A stretch of 10,409 bases of DNA, taken from positions 1 to 10,409 of the forward strand of contig JAYFNX010000003.1 of assembly GCA_034933245.1 (NCBI GenBank), in the 5' to 3' direction. The DNA is from Pelethousia sp034933245 (GTDB lineage Bacteria > Bacillota > Clostridia > Christensenellales > CAG-138). The position numbers were made by a program, and so were the translations under genes. The first letter of the stretch is position 1. Every line of letters begins with the position of its first letter. Of this stretch, positions 5,931 to 10,409 are shown one piece after another. Under the pieces are notes generated by a model. That model made no database searches. It was given only the letters and a program-made list of their open reading frames with translations, and was not told where the DNA came from.

Positions 5931-7289
5931 ATGGCAAAATTATTTGGTACGGACGGCGTGCGCGGAATTGCAAACCAGAATTTAAGCTGCGAGTTGGCCA
6001 TGAAAATTGGCATGGCGGGAGCCCAGGTGCTAACCAGCGAGGTACGCCATCCCCGTATCCTGATCGGTCGGGATACACGGCGCTCCGGAGATATGTTATC
6101 CTCGGCTATTGCGGCAGGAATCTGCGCAGTGGGGGGGGATGTAGTTGATCTGGGCGTCATCCCCACACCGGCTATGGCCTATCTGGTGCGTTTATATGCC
6201 GCGGATGCGGCCGTTATGGTTAGCGCCAGCCACAATACCATGGAATACAATGGAATCAAATGGTTTAACGGGGATGGCTTTAAGCTTTCCGATACGCTAG
6301 AGGAAGAAATTGAGCATATGATAGAGCAGGGTTGCTCTTTTCAGCGGCCTCTGGGAGAGGATGTTGGCCACGTGATTACGGCCAAGCGTGCTCGTGAAGA
6401 ATATAAAGAGTTCCTCAAATCCACGGCCACGGAGTCTTTTGAAGGGCTTACCGTCGTGCTTGATTGCGCAAACGGGGCGTCGTCCGGCATTGCTTCAGAG
6501 GTGCTTTTAGACCTAGGCGCCAAGGTTATATCCAGAGCCGATGAACCCAACGGCAGCAACATCAACGATGGCTGCGGATCTACCCATCCGGAGCTGCTGC
6601 AGGATCTTGTGGCTGAAAGCGGCGCAGATGTGGGCTTTGCCTTTGATGGAGATGCTGACCGGGTTATTGCTACGGACGAGCGGGGGAACATCGTGGATGG
6701 TGACCGTATCCTGGGCATATGCGCCAAGGTGATGCATGCGGAAGGCAGTTTGAGCGGCGATACGCTGGTGATCACGGTCATGAGCAACATTGGATTAAAA
6801 AAATATATGGAAAGCGCGGGTATCAACGTATCGGAGACTGCTGTGGGGGATCGGTATGTGCTGGAACGCATGCTGGAAAGAGGCTATAATCTAGGCGGTG
6901 AGCAATCCGGCCATGTGATTTTTCTGGATCAGAATACCACGGGAGACGGCATGCTTACGGCAATTCAGGTTCTCAATATTTTAAAAAGATCCGGAAAGCG
7001 CATGTCATCCCTGGCCAGCGAGGTACCTATTTATCCCCAGGTTTTGGTGAACGTGGTTGTGGATAATGAGCAAAAGGCCCAAGCAATGAAGGACCAGGAA
7101 TTGCAAACCCAGGTTGACGAAATTTCGGAGGGACTGCGGGATAGTGGGCGCATCTTGGTCCGCGCCAGCGGCACGGAACCCTTGATACGCATCATGCTGG
7201 AAGGCAAGAATGAAAGCGAACTGGAGACATTGGCCGGGGATGTGGCGCGAATTCTTAAGCGCAAATATAATGGAAAAATTAAGATGTAA
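5931..7289 (+). CDS. glmM: Phosphoglucosamine mutase
   Basis: Converts glucosamine 6-phosphate to glucosamine 1-phosphate in the cytoplasm, leading to UDP-GlcNAc for peptidoglycan. The 452-residue length and all four alpha-D-phosphohexomutase sites are intact: start GTDGVRGIAN; phosphoserine loop VSASHN with Ser100 (98-102 region); Mg-binding FDGDADR at 238-244; sugar-binding GEQSG at 323-327; phosphate-binding RASGTEPLIR at 411-420. The VSASHNTMEYNGIK form marks GlmM rather than phosphomannomutase. GGAGGGGG at 5920-5927 precedes the ATG closely. Its own promoter and terminators on both sides make it a single-gene unit. It is the intact counterpart of the degenerate mutase domain encoded at 1845-4259. 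Confidence 0.97.
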   Translation: MAKLFGTDGVRGIANQNLSCELAMKIGMAGAQVLTSEVRHPRILIGRDTRRSGDMLSSAIAAGICAVGGDVVDLGVIPTPAMAYLVRLYAADAAVMVSASHNTMEYNGIKWFNGDGFKLSDTLEEEIEHMIEQGCSFQRPLGEDVGHVITAKRAREEYKEFLKSTATESFEGLTVVLDCANGASSGIASEVLLDLGAKVISRADEPNGSNINDGCGSTHPELLQDLVAESGADVGFAFDGDADRVIATDERGNIVDGDRILGICAKVMHAEGSLSGDTLVITVMSNIGLKKYMESAGINVSETAVGDRYVLERMLERGYNLGGEQSGHVIFLDQNTTGDGMLTAIQVLNILKRSGKRMSSLASEVPIYPQVLVNVVVDNEQKAQAMKDQELQTQVDEISEGLRDSGRILVRASGTEPLIRIMLEGKNESELETLAGDVARILKRKYNGKIKM

Positions 7290-7303
7290 GTAAAAAGGAC
7301 ACG

Positions 7304-7335
7304 AAAAAGGCGGCGCAACCATGCGCCGCCTTTTT
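7304..7335. terminator. Bidirectional intrinsic terminator between glmM and glyQS
   Basis: A perfect 14-bp stem (7304-7317 with 7322-7335) has a GGCGGCGCA core, a 4-nt ACCA loop, and A5 on one side and T5 on the other, so either strand gives a GC-rich hairpin ending in U5. It lies between the convergent stops of glmM (7289) and glyQS (7349) and can end both transcripts. Confidence 0.95.
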
Positions 7336-7348
7336 GCTACGGTCTTTT

Positions 7349-8737
7349 TTAGAAGTCCGTCTTTTCCAGAATATATTGCTCCAAATTGGCGATGGGGAGC
7401 CGGATTTGACCCATGGTATCCCGATCCCGGACGGTAACGCTGGCATCCTCCAGAGTATCAAAATCAATGGTAATGCACAAAGGCGTTCCAATCTCATCCT
7501 CCCTGCGGTAGCGCTTGCCAATTTGGCCCGCATCATCATAATCTACCATGAAGCGTCGGGAAAGCATAGCGTATACTTCCTGGGCCTTTTCTCCCAGCTT
7601 GTTTTTTTGCAGGGGCAGAACAGCCGCTTTAAAAGGCGCCAGGGCAGGATGCAGATGCAGAATGTTGCGCACATCGCCATTTTCCAGGGTTTCCTCATCG
7701 TATGCATCGCAAAGGAACGCTAGGGCAACACGATCCGCGCCAAGGGAAGGCTCCACACAATAAGGAATATAGCGCTCGTTTGTGAAGGGGTCCTGGTATT
7801 CCAAACTGGTGCCGCTGTGCTCGGAATGGGCTTTGAGATCGAAATTCGTACGGCTTGCAATGCCCCAAAGCTCGCCCCAGCCAAAGGGAAAGAGGAATTC
7901 GATATCCGTCGTGCCATTGCTGTAATGGGAAAGCTCCGCCTTTTCATGCTCGCGCATACGGACATGATCCGGCGTCATCCCTAAATCCATCAGCCATTTT
8001 TTGCAAAATGCCTTCCAGTATCCATACCATTCCAGCTCGGAGCCGGGCTGGCAGAAAAACTCCAGCTCCATCTGCTCAAACTCCCGGGTGCGGAAGGTGA
8101 AATTACCCGGCGTGATCTCATTGCGGAAGGATTTACCAACCTGCGCGATACCAAAGGGCAGCTTTTTGCGGGTTGTACGCTGCACATTGCGGAAGTTCAC
8201 GAAAATTCCCTGGGCAGTTTCGGGCCGCAGGTAGATTTGGCTGGCCGTATCCTCGTTAACGCCCTGGAAGGTTTTAAACATCATGTTAAACTTGCGAATG
8301 CCCGTAAATTCCTTTTTGCCGCATTCGGGGCAGGCGATGCCCTGTTCTTTGATATAATCAGCCATCTGCTCATGGCTCCAGCCGTCGGGATGCACATCAA
8401 GGCCGTGGGTATGGGCATAGTCCTCAATCAGCTTGTCCGCGCGAAACCGCGCCTTGCAACCTTTGCAGTCCATAAGCGGGTCGTTAAAATTCACAACGTG
8501 CCCGGAAGCCACCCAGACCTCGGGATTCATGAGAATGGCAGCGTCCATACCCACATTATACGGGCTTTCCTGAACGAATTTTCGCCACCATGCCTTTTTT
8601 ACATTATTCTTGAACTCCACACCCAGCGGACCATAATCCCAGGTGTTGGCTAAACCGCCGTATATTTCGGAGCCCGAGAAGATGAACCCTCGGTTTTTGC
8701 AAAGGGCCACAATTTTGTCCATACTGAAGTTTGCCAT
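7349..8737 (-). CDS. glyQS: Glycyl-tRNA synthetase, dimeric class II type
   Basis: Attaches glycine to tRNA-Gly using ATP. The 462-residue single-chain form is typical of Gram-positive bacteria, unlike the two-gene glyQ/glyS type. Features visible: N-terminal FIFSGSEIYGGLANTWDYGPLG; glycine-site segment YLRPETAQGIFVNF at 169-182; class II motif 2 at 204-230 (FRNEITPGNFTFRTREFEQME); motif 3 EPSLGADRVALAFL at 329-342; and a C-terminal anticodon-binding domain from about 365. Two CxxC pairs (91/94 and 136/139) in the insertion domain could bind zinc. GAAGGGAG (8746-8753 on the reverse strand) lies 8 nt before the ATG. The leader seems to be only about 40 nt, too short for a T-box riboswitch, which often controls this gene in relatives. 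Confidence 0.97.
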   Translation of the reverse strand: MANFSMDKIVALCKNRGFIFSGSEIYGGLANTWDYGPLGVEFKNNVKKAWWRKFVQESPYNVGMDAAILMNPEVWVASGHVVNFNDPLMDCKGCKARFRADKLIEDYAHTHGLDVHPDGWSHEQMADYIKEQGIACPECGKKEFTGIRKFNMMFKTFQGVNEDTASQIYLRPETAQGIFVNFRNVQRTTRKKLPFGIAQVGKSFRNEITPGNFTFRTREFEQMELEFFCQPGSELEWYGYWKAFCKKWLMDLGMTPDHVRMREHEKAELSHYSNGTTDIEFLFPFGWGELWGIASRTNFDLKAHSEHSGTSLEYQDPFTNERYIPYCVEPSLGADRVALAFLCDAYDEETLENGDVRNILHLHPALAPFKAAVLPLQKNKLGEKAQEVYAMLSRRFMVDYDDAGQIGKRYRREDEIGTPLCITIDFDTLEDASVTVRDRDTMGQIRLPIANLEQYILEKTDF

Positions 8738-8784
8738 ATGTTCGTCTCCCTTCGGAAATTACTGACATTCCTAACATTCCCACT

Positions 8785-8813
8785 ATCATACCATAGCCAT
8801 TCGGCCACTTCAA
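8785..8813 (-). promoter_or_regulatory. Extended -10 promoter for glyQS
   Basis: Read on the reverse strand, TTGAAG (8813-8808, 4 of 6) is 17 nt from TATGAT (8790-8785, 5 of 6), which is preceded by TGG, giving an extended -10. Transcription would start near 8778. The 12-mer ATGGTATGATAG across the -10 recurs exactly in the LUD-gene promoter at 10155-10166. Confidence 0.75.
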
Positions 8814-8940
8814 TAGCGCACCGCCTAGAATTGAAAGCCTTCCGCCCATTTTTCCCAGGAGCGCGGCACACAATTTGTCACTTTGGCGTACTATATCGTA
8901 GCAAGAGCGCTGTGCGCTTAAAAAACAAGGAGGCAACTAT

Positions 8941-9201
8941 ATGTGGAATTGCGGTAACTGTGGCGGGAACAACTGCTGGTGGATTATCCTGCTTCTGCTC
9001 ATCTGCGGCTGCGGCAACAATGGTTGCGGCTGTGATAACAACTGCGGTTGCGGTGGTTGCGGCGGCTTTGGTGATAACAATTGCTGGTGGATTATCCTGC
9101 TTTTGCTCATCTGTGGCTGCGGCAACAATGGCTGCAACAGTGGTTGCGGCTGTGATAACAACTGCGGTTGTGGCGGTTGCAACAACAATTGCGGCTGCTA
9201 A
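8941..9201 (+). CDS. Small Cys/Gly/Asn-rich protein with two tandem units
   Basis: 86 residues, of which 21 are cysteines; the rest are mainly Gly and Asn plus two identical hydrophobic cores CWWIILLLLICGCG (12-25 and 48-61). Each unit runs from a hydrophobic core into a CxC-rich Gly/Asn tail. There is no signal peptide of normal form, and the hydrophobic cores are too short for an ordinary transmembrane helix alone. AAGGAGG (8927-8933) sits 7 nt before the ATG, so translation is likely. Similar proteins in Clostridia are sometimes labelled chorion-class high-cysteine protein by composition only. Metal binding, disulphide cross-linking or a surface/spore-coat role are all possible; none is shown. 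It is divergent from glyQS, and I see no convincing SigA promoter upstream. 8738-8940 otherwise holds the glyQS promoter and nothing else I recognise. Confidence 0.8.
   Translation: MWNCGNCGGNNCWWIILLLLICGCGNNGCGCDNNCGCGGCGGFGDNNCWWIILLLLICGCGNNGCNSGCGCDNNCGCGGCNNNCGC
8968..9180 (+). repeat. In-gene tandem duplication encoding the Cys-rich units
   Basis: Unit 1 (8968-9060, residues 10-40) and unit 2 (9076-9180, residues 46-80) are nearly identical in DNA. Differences are mostly silent third-position changes, plus one 12-nt in-frame insertion in unit 2 (CTGCAACAGTGG, adding four residues). They are joined by a 15-nt spacer encoding GGFGD. The DNA-level identity points to a fairly recent duplication or ongoing gene conversion. 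Confidence 0.9.
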
Positions 9202-9230
9202 GGGCTTGAAGCCAAGATACTCGGACGAAG

Positions 9231-9281
9231 CTCATACGAGAAGGAGGCGGGCTAATTGTCCGCCTCCTTCTCGCGTATGAG
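9231..9281. repeat. Long imperfect palindrome between convergent genes
   Basis: The 20 bases 9231-9250 pair completely with 9260-9281 except for a 2-nt CG insertion, around a 9-nt loop (9251-9259). The right arm encodes the last codons of the GIY-YIG protein, and its TAG stop (9254-9252) lies in the loop. The arm contains GAGAAGGAGGCGG and its complement. No immediate T tract follows on either strand, so it is not a textbook terminator. A bidirectional terminator or mRNA 3'-end stabiliser is the likeliest role; a REP-like dispersed element is the alternative. Confidence 0.8.
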
Positions 9282-9506
9282 CGCAAGCTTTTCAGCCCGT
9301 TTGAGCTTTTTTATGGCGCATTCCCGGCGCATGGCCTGGGATTTTGTTTCAAAGGCCTCCCAATAAACCAGGGAAACCGGCAACCGTCCCTTAGTATACT
9401 TGGCTCCGTGGCCTGCATTATGGTTGGAGAGCCGCTTTAGTAGCTCGTCTGTATAACCTGCATATAGGGAGCCGTCCGCGCAAAGCAAAAGATAAGCGTA
9501 ATACAT
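9252..9506 (-). CDS. Small GIY-YIG nuclease-superfamily protein (YazA/YhbQ, UPF0213 type)
   Basis: An 84-residue single-domain protein starting MYYAYLLLCADGSLYAGYT, which gives the paired Tyr motifs of the GIY-YIG fold (AYL at 4-6, YAG at 15-17). It is followed by the conserved region RLSNHNAGHGAKYTKGRLP (25-43) and SQAMRRECAIKKLKR (56-70), where Glu62 is the usual metal-binding Glu. Family members are DNA-cleaving or structure-specific nucleases in some tests, but the cellular role is poorly known. A longer in-frame reading starts at 9557, but that extension runs backwards into the LUD gene and has no family match. ATG 9506 overlaps the LUD stop (TGATG), so translation is probably coupled. 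The 3' end is built into the long palindrome. Confidence 0.9.
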   Translation of the reverse strand: MYYAYLLLCADGSLYAGYTDELLKRLSNHNAGHGAKYTKGRLPVSLVYWEAFETKSQAMRRECAIKKLKRAEKLALIREKEADN

Positions 9507-10120
9507 CAATAACCCAACTCGGCATCCGTTAGGATGAGATGCAGCTCTTTCACCCATCCGGGCTTATAATCGATAACCGTGGTTACCCGGCAGATACGGT
9601 CCAGCGCATTACAATCGTGACATGTACCGTCTACGGCACAGGGGGTTTTGCGGTTAAGCCGTTTGGCGTTTTTGGGGGCAACAACCTGCTTTATCCGCTG
9701 ATACCCTGCGGATACGTCCTCCGCCAGTTTGTTTTTGCCGATGATGAGGGCCACCTGTTTGGGACCTGCAAACATACCGGCCACCCGGTTGCCCGTACCG
9801 TCTATGTTGACGAGTTTCCCATCCCGCGTAATGGCGTTGGAAGAAGCCAGGTACCAGTCCGCGCTGTTTTCTTTTGTAAAGATATACGGATCCTCGGCCG
9901 GTGGCGTAACGGAGTGGCTGAAGACAACGTTACCGTTGGCGCAGAGGGCTTCGTACATGCCCAGCCCTGCCAGTGTCATAGACCCGCCCAGGCCAACGCT
10001 GTGTTTTCCCACCAAGGTTAGGGCAATTGTCCGCGCGTCCTCGGCGGATGCGGCAGTATGGACGGTAAAACCATGCTTTTGAAGCGTTTGAACCAGCGTA
10101 TCATAATCGGAACAGAACAT
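9506..10120 (-). CDS. LUD-domain protein (LutC/YkgG-related, DUF162)
   Basis: A 204-residue stand-alone LUD domain. Seen are VGLGGSMTLAGLG at 42-54, LASSNAITRDGKLVNIDGTGNRV at 91-113, AGPKQVALIIGKNK at 118-131 and a C-terminal four-Cys cluster at 161, 167, 170 and 177 (PCAVDGTCHDCN...RIC), which recurs in this subfamily. LutC-type relatives work in lactate utilization with iron-sulphur partners LutA and LutB; neither is visible here, so naming it a lactate enzyme would be a guess. The open frame extends to an ATG at 10192, but those codons cross the promoter. I chose ATG 10120 because GGGGAGG (10130-10136) sits 9 nt ahead. First gene of a pair with the GIY-YIG protein. Confidence 0.87.
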   Translation of the reverse strand: MFCSDYDTLVQTLQKHGFTVHTAASAEDARTIALTLVGKHSVGLGGSMTLAGLGMYEALCANGNVVFSHSVTPPAEDPYIFTKENSADWYLASSNAITRDGKLVNIDGTGNRVAGMFAGPKQVALIIGKNKLAEDVSAGYQRIKQVVAPKNAKRLNRKTPCAVDGTCHDCNALDRICRVTTVIDYKPGWVKELHLILTDAELGY

Positions 10121-10129
10121 ATAAGAAAG

Positions 10130-10136
10130 CCTCCCC
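10130..10136 (-). promoter_or_regulatory. Ribosome binding site deciding the LUD-gene start
   Basis: On the reverse strand this reads GGGGAGG, 9 nt upstream of ATG 10120. The in-frame ATGs at 10192 and 10174 lie at or upstream of the likely transcription start (about 10150), so this site settles the shorter form. Confidence 0.8.
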
Positions 10137-10156
10137 GTAAAAGTAGGATTTTCTCT

Positions 10157-10185
10157 ATCATACCATGTGGTCATTTCTCTTGCAA
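10157..10185 (-). promoter_or_regulatory. Promoter for the LUD / GIY-YIG pair
   Basis: On the reverse strand, TTGCAA (10185-10180, 4 of 6) is 17 nt from TATGAT (10162-10157, 5 of 6), with TGG directly before the -10. Transcription would start near 10150, leaving about 30 nt of leader. Its -35 coincides base for base with the -35 of the lepA promoter. Confidence 0.75.
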
Positions 10186-10208
10186 TTTGCACGGGTTTCC
10201 AGTATCAT
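10180..10208 (+). promoter_or_regulatory. Promoter for lepA
   Basis: TTGCAA (10180-10185) is 17 nt from TATCAT (10203-10208, 5 of 6). The -35 hexamer is its own reverse complement and is also the -35 of the divergent LUD promoter. Transcription would start near 10215, about 35 nt before lepA. Confidence 0.6.
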
Positions 10209-10249
10209 TCAACTTGGAAATTTCTTTTTTAAAGGGAATGGAGGATAGG

Positions 10250-10409
10250 ATGGCTTACCAGAGGGAACTGATTCGCAATTTCTGCATCATCGCCCATATC
10301 GATCACGGAAAATCTACCCTTGCGGATAGGATGATGGAGCTCACCGATACCGTGGCCCTTCGGGACATGGAAAACCAGCTCTTGGACACCATGGATATCG
10401 AACGGGAAC
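10250..10409 (+). CDS. lepA: Elongation factor 4 (LepA), N-terminal fragment cut by window end
   Basis: Fifty-three complete codons read MAYQRELIRNFCIIAHIDHG followed by KSTLADRMME, then ENQLLDTMDIERE. The IRNFCIIAHIDHGKST segment is the LepA-type GTPase P-loop, and the QLLDTMDIERE segment leads to the switch I region, which lies past the window. LepA is a ribosome-associated translational GTPase that acts on stalled or mis-set elongation or initiation complexes. GGAGG (10240-10244) lies 5 nt before the ATG. EF-Tu, TypA and EF-G are excluded by the N-terminal motif. The gene points away from the LUD gene. Confidence 0.96.
   Translation, partial: MAYQRELIRNFCIIAHIDHGKSTLADRMMELTDTVALRDMENQLLDTMDIERE

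Noticed and set aside
8875..8900. Possible promoter of the Cys-rich gene (TTGTCA, or a SigK-like TATATCGTA)
   Set aside because: TTGTCA has only about 11 nt to the TATATC box, and the SigK-like box lacks a correctly spaced AC; too weak to list, though sporulation control is not excluded.
8937..9188. Gln/Pro/Leu-rich reverse-strand frame across the same repeat
   Set aside because: Low-complexity antisense of the repeats, without a ribosome binding site or recognisable family.
8738..9280. 180-residue + strand open frame overlapping the Cys-rich gene in another frame
   Set aside because: It starts in the glyQS leader and its Ala/Thr-rich middle is just the repeat DNA read in another frame; the frame with the ribosome binding site is the one starting at 8941.
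10121..10192. Longer N-terminus for the LUD protein
   Set aside because: These codons cover the promoter boxes; a good ribosome binding site supports the start at 10120.

Overview
The window looks like chromosomal DNA from a Gram-positive-type bacterium, most likely a Clostridia-like Firmicute. The reasons are strong AGGAGG-type ribosome binding sites, SigA-type promoters with 17-nt spacers, a dimer-type (GlyQS) glycyl-tRNA synthetase, an L13-type leader before rplM, an HslUV system, and a small Cys/Gly/Asn-rich protein of a kind I associate with clostridial genomes. Genus-level placement is not possible from the sequence alone. Nearly every base is assigned, the longest gene-free stretch is about 200 nt, and I saw no tRNA, rRNA, CRISPR array or insertion sequence.

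Left part (1-4762, + strand): the 3' part of hslU overlaps by one base a lipoprotein with an SH3b domain and a SleB/CwlJ-like cell-wall hydrolase domain. A terminator-like hairpin follows, and it contains the ribosome binding site of the next gene. That gene encodes an 804-aa sugar-phosphate nucleotidyltransferase fused to a phosphomannomutase-like region that has lost its catalytic loops. Next comes trmL, a tRNA 2'-O-methyltransferase, with its own probable promoter.

Middle (4763-7335): a near-consensus promoter drives rplM-rpsI through a structured leader. A terminator ends that operon, and a separate promoter drives glmM (phosphoglucosamine mutase, peptidoglycan precursor synthesis). A perfect 14-bp bidirectional terminator separates glmM from the convergent glyQS.

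Right part (7336-10409): glyQS lies on the - strand. Divergent from it is a gene for an 86-aa, 21-cysteine protein built from two tandem copies of one unit. A long hairpin separates that gene from a convergent - strand pair, a LUD-domain protein overlapping a small GIY-YIG nuclease by one base. The LUD gene and lepA (truncated by the window end) are divergent, and their promoters appear to share a single palindromic -35 hexamer. Most genes are conserved housekeeping functions. The unusual items are the degenerate mutase fusion, the Cys-rich repeat protein, the shared -35 element and the hairpins placed over gene starts and ends.
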